In this document: positions 27,081 through 35,538 of the stretch, piece after piece
How positions within the stretch are numbered: the first letter of the stretch is position 1
How the letters are laid out: every line of letters begins with the position of its first letter
Origin: Cupriavidus sp. D384
GTDB taxonomy: Bacteria; Pseudomonadota; Gammaproteobacteria; Burkholderiales; Burkholderiaceae
Direction: 5' to 3'
NCBI RefSeq assembly: GCF_001652915.1
Contig: NZ_BBQI01000095.1
Span: forward strand, 62,001 to 126,000
DNA: 64,000 nucleotides
Position numbers and translations under genes: made by a program
Notes under the pieces: model-generated
Told to the model about the DNA's origin: nothing
Seen by the model: the letters and a program-made list of their open reading frames with translations, nothing else
The model's database searches: none

Positions 27081-27854
27081 GTGGCCGCCCCCCTTGAAAC
27101 GCCTGCAGACCCCACCATCACGCGCCGTGGCGAGTGGTGGGCCGGGGTATGCGCCCTGGCACCGATGCTGCTCGGCGTGGTGCCGTTCGGGCTGATCTAC
27201 GGCGTGCTGGCCGTCAATGCCGGCATGCCGGCCTGGCTGGCCTGCGCGATGAGCGCGATCGTCTTCGGCGGTGCATCGCAGATGATCCTGACCCAGCTCT
27301 GGTCCGCCGGCACGCCGGCGCTGGTCATCGCCTTTACGGTCGCCATGGTCAACCTGCGCCACGCGCTGTATTCCGCCACCGTCGCGCCGTCGCTCGCGCC
27401 CCTGCCGCGCCGCTGGAAGGCGCTGGTGGCCTACCTGCTGACCGACGAGGCATTTGCCGCCATGACGCGCCGTCTGGGCGATACCGGCCCCCGGGCCCGC
27501 TACCGCCACTGGTTCTATTTCGGCGCGGGCATCGCGCTGTGGTCGAGCTGGCAAGTGTCGACGCTGGCCGGCGTGCTGGTGGGCGCCCAGGTGCCGCGCG
27601 ACTGGCCGCTCGATTTCTTCCTGCCGCTGACCTTTATCGCGATCATCGTGCCGAATCTCAAGCACCGCGCCCAGGTGGCGGCGGCGCTGGTCGCCACCGC
27701 GCTGGCCGTGGCCTGCTACGCGATGCCGCACAAGCTCGGCATCATGGTGGCCGCGCTGGGCGGCATTGCCGCGGGAATGCTGCTGCTGGAACGCAATCGG
27801 CGCGGCGGGCAGCCTGCCGCCGGCGCGTCCGACAGCAGGGAGCACGTGGCATGA
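27081..27854 (+). CDS. azlC: AzlC-family branched-chain amino-acid exporter, large subunit
   Basis: 257-residue inner-membrane protein, the larger partner of the AzlCD (YgaZ/YgaH) exporter of valine and similar amino acids. Helices include MLLGVVPFGLIYGVLAVNAG, the conserved IVFGGASQMILTQLW segment and LAVACYAMPHKLGIMVAALGG. The GTG start at 27081 lies two bases after the amgK stop; the chain then reads AAPLETPADPTITRRGEWWAG. The stop overlaps azlD by four bases. Confidence 0.9.
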   Translation: MAAPLETPADPTITRRGEWWAGVCALAPMLLGVVPFGLIYGVLAVNAGMPAWLACAMSAIVFGGASQMILTQLWSAGTPALVIAFTVAMVNLRHALYSATVAPSLAPLPRRWKALVAYLLTDEAFAAMTRRLGDTGPRARYRHWFYFGAGIALWSSWQVSTLAGVLVGAQVPRDWPLDFFLPLTFIAIIVPNLKHRAQVAAALVATALAVACYAMPHKLGIMVAALGGIAAGMLLLERNRRGGQPAAGASDSREHVA

Positions 27855-28174
27855 GCTCGCTGACCCTGCTGTGGGTGTTCCTGGGCGCGGGCCTTGCCAC
27901 ATACCTGATCCGCCTTTCGTTTATCGCCGTGGAAGGCCGGGTGCGCCTGCCGCCATGGTTCCGCACCGCCCTGCAGTTCGTGCCCGCCGCCATGCTGTCC
28001 GCGCTGATCGCGCCAGACCTGCTGATGCACGACGGCGCGGTGTACCTCAGCCCCTACAACACGCGCCTGGTGGCTGGCCTGGTGGCCATCGTCGTCGCGG
28101 CCCGCACGCGCAGTGTGGGCTGGACCATTGCCAGCGGCATGGCCACCCTGATCGGCCTGGAGACCCTGTTTTGA
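27851..28174 (+). CDS. azlD: AzlD-family branched-chain amino-acid exporter, small subunit
   Basis: 107 residues with three or four hydrophobic helices (LLWVFLGAGLATYLIRLSFIAV, LQFVPAAMLSALIAPDLL, RLVAGLVAIVVAA), the typical small AzlD partner. It overlaps azlC at its start (ATGA) and murU at its end (TTGA), so the three are translationally coupled. Confidence 0.9.
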   Translation: MSSLTLLWVFLGAGLATYLIRLSFIAVEGRVRLPPWFRTALQFVPAAMLSALIAPDLLMHDGAVYLSPYNTRLVAGLVAIVVAARTRSVGWTIASGMATLIGLETLF

Positions 28175-28881
28175 AAGCGATGATCTTCGCCGCCGGGCGC
28201 GGCGACCGCATGCGCCCGCTGACCGACACCACGCCCAAGCCCCTGCTGGCCGTGGGCGGCAAGCCGCTGATCGTCTGGCAGATCGAGGCGCTGGCCCGCG
28301 CCGGTTTCAGTGACATCGTCATCAACCATGCGTGGCTGGGTGACAGGCTCGAGGCGGCGCTTGGCGACGGCCGACAGTTCGGCGTACGCATCCACTGGTC
28401 GGCGGAAGGCAGCGCGCTGGAAACAGCGGGCGGCATCGCCCATGCGCTGCCGTTGCTGACCGCCGATGGCGGCGACGGGGTCTTCCTGGCCGTGTCGGGC
28501 GACATCTTCTGCGATTTCGACTACCGGCAGTTGCTGCCGCGCACCCGTGCCATGGCCGCCGCCGCGCGCCCCCAGATGCATCTGGTGATGGTGCCGAACC
28601 CGCCCTTCCATCCGCATGGCGATTTCGTGCTGGGCGATGACGGCCACCTGCGCATGCCCGCCGACGGCGCCGCCGGCCACGCGCTGACCTTCGGCAATAT
28701 CGGGCTCTATGACACGCGCCTGTTCCGCGATATCGCGCCGGGGCAAAAGGTGCCGATGTCGCCGTACTACCGCGAAGCGATCCGCCAGGGCACGGCAACC
28801 GGCGAGCGCTTCGACGGCCGCTGGGAAAACGTCGGCACCCCGGCGCAACTGGCCGCCCTGGACCGCGCGCTGCACGGCTGA
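28171..28881 (+). CDS. murU: N-acetylmuramate alpha-1-phosphate uridylyltransferase MurU
   Basis: Nucleotidyltransferase that makes UDP-MurNAc from MurNAc-1-P and UTP, bypassing MurA/MurB and so conferring intrinsic fosfomycin tolerance where studied (Pseudomonas). 236 residues; signature AAGRGDRMRPLT near residue 6, then TPKPLLAVGGKPLIVWQIE, VSGDIFCDFD with the metal-binding Asp, and FGNIGLYD. The start is a TTG overlapping the azlD stop, giving the family-typical MKAMIFAAG; an ATG at 28180 is the alternative. A generic sugar-1-P nucleotidyltransferase is possible but the nearby amgK argues for MurU. Confidence 0.88.
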   Translation: MKAMIFAAGRGDRMRPLTDTTPKPLLAVGGKPLIVWQIEALARAGFSDIVINHAWLGDRLEAALGDGRQFGVRIHWSAEGSALETAGGIAHALPLLTADGGDGVFLAVSGDIFCDFDYRQLLPRTRAMAAAARPQMHLVMVPNPPFHPHGDFVLGDDGHLRMPADGAAGHALTFGNIGLYDTRLFRDIAPGQKVPMSPYYREAIRQGTATGERFDGRWENVGTPAQLAALDRALHG

Positions 28882-28972
28882 ACGTCCGGATCCGCACGGC
28901 GCGCGGCCCTCGCGCGGCCTTTCAAGCGCCTTTCGGGGCGCATGTCACGCCCGCATTGCGCGCCGGCGGGTT

Positions 28973-28978
28973 TAGAAT
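28973..28978 (+). promoter_or_regulatory. Candidate -10 (TAGAAT) of pepP
   Basis: TTTAGAATCGGC lies 30 bases before the pepP ATG; the implied leader is ~23 bases, pyrimidine-rich and without a Shine-Dalgarno sequence. Confidence 0.4.
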
Positions 28979-29007
28979 CGGCACATTCCCCTCACCGGCT
29001 TCCCTCC

Positions 29008-30402
29008 ATGTCCGCACCCGAATCCGCTCTCCTTGGCGCGTGCCGCGACCGCCGCGCCCGTGTGCTGCAACACCTGCGCGCCCAGGGCGGCGGCGTGGCC
29101 ATCGTGCCGACCGCGCCGGAGGCCATGCGCAACCGCGACAGCGACTATCCGTACCGGCACGACAGCTATTTCTATTACCTGACCGGCTTCACCGAACCCG
29201 AGGCGGTGCTTGTGCTCGTGGCTGGCGCGGCCGGCGAAGGCGACAGGAGCATCCTGTTCTGCCGCCCCAAGCACGAAGAGCGCGAGATCTGGGACGGCTT
29301 CCGCTTCGGCCCCGAAGGCGCCCGCGCGACGTTCGGCTTCGACGAGGCCCATTCGGTCGAGGACATCGACAAGCTGCTGCCGCCGCTGCTGGCCAACCGC
29401 GCCCAGCTGGCCTATCCGCTGGCCGCCACCACCGACATCGACGTGAACGTGCGCCGCTGGCTCGACGCCGTGCGCATGCAGGGCCGCGCCGGCGTATCGT
29501 CGCCGTCGGTGGCCGTGGACGTGCGTACGCTGCTCGACGAAATGCGCCTGTTCAAGGATGCCGGCGAACTGTCGACGATGCGCCGCGCGGCCGAGATTTC
29601 CGCCCAGGCCCACGTACGGGCCATGCGCACATCGCGCGCCGGGCTGCGCGAATTCCACCTCGAAGCCGAGCTGCTCTATGAATTCCGCCGGCATGGCGCG
29701 CAAAGCGTGGCCTACAACTCGATCGTGGCTGCCGGCCCCAACGCTTGCGTGCTGCATTACCGCGCCGGCCCGGCGGAGCTGCGCGACGGCGACCTGTGCC
29801 TGATCGACGCGGGCTGCGAACTGGATGGCTATGCATCCGACATCACGCGAACCTTCCCGGTCTCGGGCCGCTTCACGCCGGCCCAGCGCGAGCTGTATGA
29901 CCTGGTGCTGGCCGCGCAGGAAGCCGCCATCGCCGAAACGCGCGCCGGGGTGCCCTACAACGTGCCGCACGACGCGGCCGTGAAGGTGCTGGCGCAGGGC
30001 ATGCTCGACACGGGCCTGCTCGATCGCAACAAGGAAGGCACGCTCGATGACGTGCTGGCCAGCGGCAGCTATCGCCGCTTCTACATGCACCGCACGGGCC
30101 ACTGGCTCGGCATGGACGTGCACGACGTGGGCGAGTATCGCGTGCCCGGTCCGCTGCCGGCCGGCCAGGAAGGCGAGCGCCCATGGCGCCCGCTGGAACC
30201 GGGCATGGTGCTGACCATCGAGCCGGGCATCTATGTGCGCCCGGCCGAAGACGTGCCCGAACGCTACTGGCATATCGGCATCCGCATCGAGGATGACGCC
30301 GTGGTGACCTCGGGTGAATGTGAACTGATCACGCGCGGCGTGCCTGTAAAGGCCGACGAGATCGAGGCACTTATGCGCGGCAACGGAGGATCGTCGCGAT
30401 GA
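29008..30402 (+). CDS. pepP: Xaa-Pro aminopeptidase P
   Basis: Dinuclear-metal (Mn) exopeptidase releasing N-terminal residues before proline. 464 residues: an N-terminal AMP domain (RDSDYPYRHDSYFYYLTGF) and a pita-bread catalytic domain with the five-ligand set visible as DAGCELDGYASDITRTFP, HRTGHWLGMDVHDVG, TIEPGIY and GIRIEDDAVV. ATG 29008 begins MSAPESALLG; an earlier in-frame start adds a non-homologous stretch. The next gene's ATG overlaps the stop. As in E. coli, ubiH follows, though with one small gene inserted. Confidence 0.95.
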   Translation: MSAPESALLGACRDRRARVLQHLRAQGGGVAIVPTAPEAMRNRDSDYPYRHDSYFYYLTGFTEPEAVLVLVAGAAGEGDRSILFCRPKHEEREIWDGFRFGPEGARATFGFDEAHSVEDIDKLLPPLLANRAQLAYPLAATTDIDVNVRRWLDAVRMQGRAGVSSPSVAVDVRTLLDEMRLFKDAGELSTMRRAAEISAQAHVRAMRTSRAGLREFHLEAELLYEFRRHGAQSVAYNSIVAAGPNACVLHYRAGPAELRDGDLCLIDAGCELDGYASDITRTFPVSGRFTPAQRELYDLVLAAQEAAIAETRAGVPYNVPHDAAVKVLAQGMLDTGLLDRNKEGTLDDVLASGSYRRFYMHRTGHWLGMDVHDVGEYRVPGPLPAGQEGERPWRPLEPGMVLTIEPGIYVRPAEDVPERYWHIGIRIEDDAVVTSGECELITRGVPVKADEIEALMRGNGGSSR

Positions 30403-30863
30403 AGGCGTTGTTGAGCAAACTGTTTGGCGTGGGCGTACCCAAGCACCGGAGCACCGTCCACCCGGTGGACCCGAACCAGCCATTCGTGGTGAACCTGTAT
30501 GACGACCGCCTGGTCGTGCATCGCCCCGACGGCCAGCGCGAAGAGCTGGCGTGGGACGCGCTGGAGCGCGTGGTGGTACGTGTTTCGGATCGCGAGCCCT
30601 GGGGTGGCACGCCATGGCTGATCCTGGCCGGCGACGCCAGCAGCCAGCAGGGCTGCGTGGTGCCGATGACCGCTGCCAACCACGATTCGCTGGTCGAGCG
30701 CCTGCAGCAACTGCCCGGCTTCAGCCAGCAGAAGCTGGATAATGCGATGCGCGACGCGGCTGCCGGCAAGGCGCGCACCGATGCGAACCTGTGGAAGCGC
30801 GGCGCGGCCGAGGCAACGCCCGTCCAGGAGGAAGCCAGCCATGAAGCAAGCGGGCAGCCCTGA
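30399..30863 (+). CDS. Conserved-looking protein of unknown function between pepP and ubiH
   Basis: 154 residues, no signal peptide or membrane helix; probably cytoplasmic. It opens MKALLSKLFGVGVPKHRS, has a beta-rich core (VVNLYDDRLVVHRPDGQREELAW, VVVRVSDREPWGGTPWLIL) and a helical, Ala/Glu-rich tail (LVERLQQLPGFSQQKLDNAM). It overlaps pepP by 4 bases and ubiH by 23 bases, so it is locked into that operon. No family recognised; the overlaps and reading-frame integrity argue it is real. Confidence 0.8.
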   Translation: MKALLSKLFGVGVPKHRSTVHPVDPNQPFVVNLYDDRLVVHRPDGQREELAWDALERVVVRVSDREPWGGTPWLILAGDASSQQGCVVPMTAANHDSLVERLQQLPGFSQQKLDNAMRDAAAGKARTDANLWKRGAAEATPVQEEASHEASGQP

Positions 30864-32115
30864 CACTGCCGGTGTGGCATCCGTGACGGACGCCGAGCCG
30901 CGCGATATCGCCATCGTCGGCGGCGGCCCGGTGGGCCTGGCGCTGGCGTGCCAGCTGCTGCGCACCACGCGCTGGCGCATGACGCTGATCGACGCGGCCA
31001 CGCCAACCCGCGCTGCGCGCGACCCGCGCGCCATCGCCCTGTCGCACGGCAGCCGCCAGTTGCTGGAGCAGATCGGCGCCTGGCCGGTGCCGGCGCAACC
31101 GATCGAGCACATTCACGTATCGCAGCGTGGCCGCTTCGGCCATGTGAAGCTGCATCACGACGACTACGGTGTGCCCGCACTGGGCCACGTGGTCAAGTAT
31201 GGCGACCTGTGCCAGACGCTGGAACGCGCACTTGCCCGGGCCGCCGATGCGGCGCCGGGCCGCCTTGAACGCGTGTTCGAGACGCGCATCGACAATATCG
31301 AGCAGGACGCCGACCGTGGCGACCGGCCCGACACCGCCATGGTGCGGCTGACCGGCACCACCCACGTCGATCACGATGGCCTTCCAGTGGCGTATGCGTC
31401 ACGTCTTGCAGTGCAGGCGGAGGGCGGATTGTTCCACCAGCAGGTGCAACGCCTGTCACGCGGCACTGAAGTCACACGACGGCGCGACTACGGCCAGACG
31501 GCCATCATCGGCCATGTCACCTGCTCGCAGCCGCAGCCCGGCTGGGCCTGGGAACGCTTTACCGACGAAGGACCGCTGGCGCTGCTGCCGCACGAGGACC
31601 ACGGCGTGGCCGGCTACGCGCTGGTCTGGTGCTGCGCGCCGGAACAGGCGCAGCGGCGGCTGGCCTTGTCCGATGCCGAGTTCGCCGACGAACTGGGCCG
31701 GGCATTTGGTACGCGCCTGGGTCGCTTCACGCTGGTAGGCAAGCGTCACGCATTTCCGCTGGGCCTGAACGCCGCGCCGGTGACCGTCAGCGGCCGCGTG
31801 GCGGCCGTGGGCAATGCGGCGCAAACGCTGCATCCCGTGGCGGGCCAGGGTCTGAACCTGGGCCTGCGCGATGCCTTTGCGCTGGCCGATTCGCTGCGGG
31901 CTGGCTGCACGCCAGAGGCATTGCAGACATTTGCCAGCCGCCACCGCCTGGACCGCGCCATGACGATCGGCATCACCGATCTGCTGCCGCGCGTGTTTGG
32001 CATCGGCGGCCCGCTGGCGGCTCATGCGCGCGGCGCATCGCTGGCCGCTCTGGCGTGCGTGGCACCGCTCAGGCACGCACTGGCCCGGCAGATGATGTTC
32101 GGCGCACGTCGGTAA
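30841..32115 (+). CDS. ubiH: UbiH/COQ6-family FAD-dependent monooxygenase (ubiquinone biosynthesis)
   Basis: Flavoprotein hydroxylase of ubiquinone ring modification. 424 residues. N-terminal dinucleotide-binding motif IAIVGGGPVGLALA, a DPRAIALSHGS segment typical of UbiH/UbiF/VisC, and the C-terminal flavin motif GNAAQTLHPVAGQGLNLGLRD. Position after pepP mirrors E. coli pepP-ubiH, which favours UbiH over UbiF/UbiI, but the exact ring position cannot be settled from sequence. The ATG lies within the end of the preceding gene. Confidence 0.88.
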   Translation: MKQAGSPDTAGVASVTDAEPRDIAIVGGGPVGLALACQLLRTTRWRMTLIDAATPTRAARDPRAIALSHGSRQLLEQIGAWPVPAQPIEHIHVSQRGRFGHVKLHHDDYGVPALGHVVKYGDLCQTLERALARAADAAPGRLERVFETRIDNIEQDADRGDRPDTAMVRLTGTTHVDHDGLPVAYASRLAVQAEGGLFHQQVQRLSRGTEVTRRRDYGQTAIIGHVTCSQPQPGWAWERFTDEGPLALLPHEDHGVAGYALVWCCAPEQAQRRLALSDAEFADELGRAFGTRLGRFTLVGKRHAFPLGLNAAPVTVSGRVAAVGNAAQTLHPVAGQGLNLGLRDAFALADSLRAGCTPEALQTFASRHRLDRAMTIGITDLLPRVFGIGGPLAAHARGASLAALACVAPLRHALARQMMFGARR

Positions 32116-32121
32116 CGCCGA

Positions 32122-32144
32122 GTGGGGCGGCCAGACCGCCCCAC
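32122..32144. terminator. GC-rich hairpin after ubiH
   Basis: Perfect GTGGGGCGG-N5-CCGCCCCAC hairpin starting 6 bases after the ubiH stop; no T-run. Probable end of the amgK-ubiH transcript or an mRNA-stabilising structure. Confidence 0.45.
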
Positions 32145-32221
32145 GCCCCGCCGCCGGTCGCGCCTGTCACGCCACTGGCAGGGGCGCGACACCCTCCCTC
32201 CGCATGATATTTGCTCATTTA

Positions 32222-32252
32222 TTGGGCAACCGCACCGGTTTGGCGGTAAAAT
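32222..32252 (+). promoter_or_regulatory. Candidate dusB-fis promoter
   Basis: TTGGGC, a 19-base spacer and TAAAAT. The fis operon is growth-rate controlled in enterobacteria; whether that applies here cannot be read. Confidence 0.45.
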
Positions 32253-32343
32253 CCCGGCCTCGCCCATGACCCCGACCACGCCGACAGCTGTTCCGGCAGG
32301 GGCATGTTTTTGCCAGTTCCAGCCAGATTCCAGCGTCCCCACC

Positions 32344-33414
32344 GTGCAGATCGGTCCCCACCAACTCCGCAGCAACCTCTTTGTCGCCCCGATGGCCGGG
32401 GTGACGGACCGGCCGTTCCGGCAGCTGTGCAAGCAGCTGGGCGCCGGTTACGCGGTGTCCGAGATGGTGGCGTCGAACGCGCAACTGTGGAAGAGCGAGA
32501 AGACCATGCGCCGCGCCAATCACGCGGGCGAAGTCGAGCCGATCTCGGTGCAGATTGCCGGCGCGGAACCGTCGATGATGGCCGAGGCGGCCCGCTACAA
32601 CGTCGACCGTGGCGCACAGATCATCGACATCAACATGGGCTGCCCGGCCAAGAAGGTCTGCAATGTGGCCGCCGGATCGGCGCTGCTGCAGAACGAACCG
32701 CTGGTGGTGCGCATCGTCGAGGCCGTGGTGGGCGCCGTGGGCGACCGCGTGCCGGTCACGCTGAAGATCCGCACGGGCTGGGACCGCGAACACAAGAATG
32801 CACTGCGCGTGGCGCGCATGGCCGAAGACGCCGGCATCAGCATGCTGACGATCCATGGCCGCACCCGCGCCGACCTGTACCACGGCGAGGCGGAGTACGA
32901 GACCATCGCCGCGGTCAAGGCAGCGCTGCGTATTCCGGTGGTGGCGAATGGCGATATCACGTCGCCGCAGAAGGCCAGGCTGGTGCTGGAAGCGACCGGC
33001 GCCGACGCCATCATGATCGGCCGTGCCGCCCAGGGGCGTCCGTGGCTGTTCCGCGAGATCGAACACTTCCTGAAAACTGGCGAACTGCTGCCGGCACCTG
33101 AAGTGGCCGAAATCCGCGCGATCATGAACCATCACCTGGCGGATCACTACGCGTTCTACGGCGAGTTCACCGGCGTGCGCACCGCGCGCAAGCATATTGC
33201 CTGGTACACGCGCGGGCTGAAGGGCGCGAACCTGTTCCGCCATCGCATGAACACGCTGGAAACCACGGGCGCGCAGCTGGAAGCGGTCAACGCGTTCTTC
33301 GACGAGCAGGCAGCCATTTCGGATCGCCTGGTCTATGTCGACGACACCGCCGCCGCCACGGACGAAGAAGAAAACATCCACAACAAAAAGAAACGGGAAC
33401 TGCTTGCCGCATGA
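32344..33414 (+). CDS. dusB: tRNA-dihydrouridine synthase B
   Basis: FMN-dependent enzyme reducing uridine 17 of tRNA D-loop to dihydrouridine. 356 residues from GTG 32344 (QIGPHQLRSNLFVAPMAGVTDRPFR); the flavin-binding PMAGVTD, the active-site NMGCPAKKVCN with catalytic Cys, and GRAAQGRPWLF are all present. An in-frame ATG at 32266 would add 26 residues of low similarity, only ~7 bases after the expected transcription start, so the true start is open. fis overlaps its stop (ATGA), the classical dusB-fis operon. The C-terminal tail is Lys/Glu-rich (EEENIHNKKKRELL). Confidence 0.93.
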   Translation: MQIGPHQLRSNLFVAPMAGVTDRPFRQLCKQLGAGYAVSEMVASNAQLWKSEKTMRRANHAGEVEPISVQIAGAEPSMMAEAARYNVDRGAQIIDINMGCPAKKVCNVAAGSALLQNEPLVVRIVEAVVGAVGDRVPVTLKIRTGWDREHKNALRVARMAEDAGISMLTIHGRTRADLYHGEAEYETIAAVKAALRIPVVANGDITSPQKARLVLEATGADAIMIGRAAQGRPWLFREIEHFLKTGELLPAPEVAEIRAIMNHHLADHYAFYGEFTGVRTARKHIAWYTRGLKGANLFRHRMNTLETTGAQLEAVNAFFDEQAAISDRLVYVDDTAAATDEEENIHNKKKRELLAA

Positions 33415-33644
33415 GCCGCAACGCTATCGACCAATGTATCCGGGACAGCCTGGATACCTATTTTCGTGACCTGGATGGCGAAGAGCCGTCCAATATGTAC
33501 AACATGGTGCTGGAGGCCGTGGAACGGCCGCTGCTGGAAGCCGTGATGTTGCGCGCGGAGCGCAACCAGTCACTGGCGGCCGCGTATCTCGGCATCAACC
33601 GCAATACCCTTCGCAAGAAGCTGCAGCAACACGGATTACTTTGA
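33411..33644 (+). CDS. fis: Nucleoid-associated DNA-binding protein Fis
   Basis: 77-residue dimeric DNA-bending protein. The C-terminal helix-turn-helix reads NQSLAAAYLGINRNTLRKKLQQHGLL, nearly canonical. The N-terminal arm is shorter than the 98-residue E. coli protein, as usual in betaproteobacteria. Start codon overlaps the dusB stop. purH starts 16 bases downstream and may share the transcript. Confidence 0.96.
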   Translation: MSRNAIDQCIRDSLDTYFRDLDGEEPSNMYNMVLEAVERPLLEAVMLRAERNQSLAAAYLGINRNTLRKKLQQHGLL

Positions 33645-33660
33645 AGCGTTCCCCCAAGCC

Positions 33661-35235
33661 ATGATCAAGCAAGCCCTTCTCTCTGTTTCCGACAAGACCG
33701 GTATCGTCGATTTCGCCCGCGACCTGAACGCGCTCGGCGTCACGCTGCTGTCCACCGGCGGTACCGCCAGGCTGCTGGCCGATGCCGGCCTGCCCGTGAC
33801 GGAAGTTGCCGACTACACCGGCTTCCCCGAAATGCTCGACGGCCGCGTGAAGACGCTGCACCCGAAGGTGCATGGCGGCATCCTGGCCCGCCGCGACCTG
33901 CCCGAGCACATGGCGGCCCTGGCCGAGCACAACATCCCGACGATCGACCTGCTGGTGGTGAACCTGTACCCGTTCCAGCAGACCGTTGCCAAGGATGACT
34001 GCACGCTGCCGGACGCCATCGAGAATATCGATATCGGCGGCCCGACCATGCTGCGCTCGGCGGCCAAGAACCACCGCGACGTGACCGTGATCGTGGACCC
34101 GGCCGACTACGCCGTGGTGCTCGACGAAATGCGCGCCAACGCCAACAGCGTGGGCTACGACACCAACTTCCGCCTGGCAACCAAGGTGTTTGCCCACACG
34201 GCCCAGTACGACGGCGCGATCACGAACTACCTGACCAGCCTTGGCGCCGACAAGTCGCACCAGGCGCGCAGCAGCTACCCGCAGACGCTGAACCTGGCCT
34301 TCGAGAAGGTGCAGGAAATGCGCTACGGCGAAAACCCGCACCAGTCGGCCGCGTTCTACCGCGACCTGAAGGCCGTGGACGGCGCGCTCGCCAACTACGT
34401 GCAGCTGCAGGGCAAGGAACTGTCGTACAACAACATCGCCGATGCCGATGCCGCGTGGGAATGCGTGAAGTCGTTCGACGCCGCCAACGGCGCCGCCTGC
34501 GTCATCATCAAGCACGCCAACCCGTGCGGCGTGGCGATTGGCGCCAACGCGCTGGAAGCCTACGACAAGGCCTTCAAGACCGATTCGACCTCGGCCTTCG
34601 GCGGCATCATCGCCTTCAACGTGGAACTGGACGAGGCTGCCGCCCAGGCCGTGGCAAAGCAGTTCGTGGAAGTGCTGATCGCCCCGTCGTTCAGCACCGC
34701 CGCGCGCAACGTGTTTGCCGCCAAGCAGAACGTGCGCCTGCTGGAAATCCCGCTGGGCAAGGGCGTGAACCAGTTTGACCTGAAGCGCGTGGGTGGCGGC
34801 CTGCTGGTGCAGGGTCCGGACGCCCGCAACGTGCAGCCGAGCGATCTGCGCGTGGTGACGCGCCGTCATCCGACCCCGAAGGAAATGGACGACCTGATGT
34901 TCGCCTGGCGCGTGGCGAAGTTCGTGAAGTCGAACGCCATCGTGTTCTGCGGCAACGGCATGACGCTGGGTGTCGGCGCCGGCCAGATGAGCCGCGTGGA
35001 CTCGGCCCGCATCGCCAGCATCAAGGCGCAGAACGCCGGCCTGACGCTGGCCGGTTCGGCCGTGGCATCGGACGCGTTCTTCCCGTTCCGCGATGGCCTG
35101 GACGTGGTGGTGGACGCTGGCGCCACCGTCGTGATCCAGCCGGGCGGCTCGATGCGCGATGACGAAGTGATCGCCGCCGCCGACGAGCGCGGTATCGCCA
35201 TGGTGCTGACCGGCACGCGCCACTTCCGTCACTAA
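33661..35235 (+). CDS. purH: Bifunctional AICAR transformylase/IMP cyclohydrolase
   Basis: Last two steps of de novo IMP synthesis. 524 residues: N-terminal methylglyoxal-synthase-like cyclohydrolase domain (MIKQALLSVSDKTGIVDFA, LLSTGGTARLL, GRVKTLHPKVHGGIL) and C-terminal transformylase domain (RYGENPHQSAAFY, KHANPCGVAIG, FFPFRDGLD). It ends HFRH, as is common. Followed by a 303-base gap with palindromic repeats. Confidence 0.97.
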   Translation: MIKQALLSVSDKTGIVDFARDLNALGVTLLSTGGTARLLADAGLPVTEVADYTGFPEMLDGRVKTLHPKVHGGILARRDLPEHMAALAEHNIPTIDLLVVNLYPFQQTVAKDDCTLPDAIENIDIGGPTMLRSAAKNHRDVTVIVDPADYAVVLDEMRANANSVGYDTNFRLATKVFAHTAQYDGAITNYLTSLGADKSHQARSSYPQTLNLAFEKVQEMRYGENPHQSAAFYRDLKAVDGALANYVQLQGKELSYNNIADADAAWECVKSFDAANGAACVIIKHANPCGVAIGANALEAYDKAFKTDSTSAFGGIIAFNVELDEAAAQAVAKQFVEVLIAPSFSTAARNVFAAKQNVRLLEIPLGKGVNQFDLKRVGGGLLVQGPDARNVQPSDLRVVTRRHPTPKEMDDLMFAWRVAKFVKSNAIVFCGNGMTLGVGAGQMSRVDSARIASIKAQNAGLTLAGSAVASDAFFPFRDGLDVVVDAGATVVIQPGGSMRDDEVIAAADERGIAMVLTGTRHFRH

Positions 35236-35538
35236 AGGCAAAGACCTGGAAAAGGCTGCCGGTTGGTTGACGGCCAACGCCGCCAAAACACGCCCAGGCA
35301 GTTTCCGAAGGTAGTGTCTTGGCTCTCTCTCCCCTCATGGGGAGAGAGCGGGAGAGAGGGGTGGTACAGCAACGAGCCACTTCGAACGAAGCTGGCGGTG
35401 TGATCCTCCAGCACGGCAGCGCCTGAAACCCCTGCCCTCTCCCCCAGCCCCTCTCCCGCAAGCGGGAGAGGGGAGCAAACCCCTCTCCATCGGCCTAATC
35501 CACTACACTACGCCCATCTGTCTTCCCTCCCCCGCTTC
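35236..35538. repeat. 303-base purH-ruvC gap with dispersed palindromic repeat (copy A)
   Basis: No gene. Contains a 43-base module (35254-35296) matching 57210-57251 at about 81%, then the palindrome CTCTCTCCCC/GGGGAGAGAG (35325-35348), a trailing GAGAGAGGGG echo, and a perfect 12-base palindrome CCCCTCTCCCGC/GCGGGAGAGGGG (35448-35473) followed by AGCAAACC. The last 21 bases of that module (AGCGGGAGAGGGG onward) recur identically at the second locus. It resembles the short CT/GA-rich intergenic repeats that litter some Burkholderiales genomes and could also terminate purH or protect its mRNA. Confidence 0.75.
35504..35509 (+). promoter_or_regulatory. Candidate -10 (TACACT) of ruvC
   Basis: CTACACTACGCCC 30 bases before the ruvC ATG, closely resembling CTACACTTGCGGCC before ruvA. 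The short leader (TCTTCCCTCCCCCGCTTC) is pyrimidine-rich with no Shine-Dalgarno. Confidence 0.35.
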
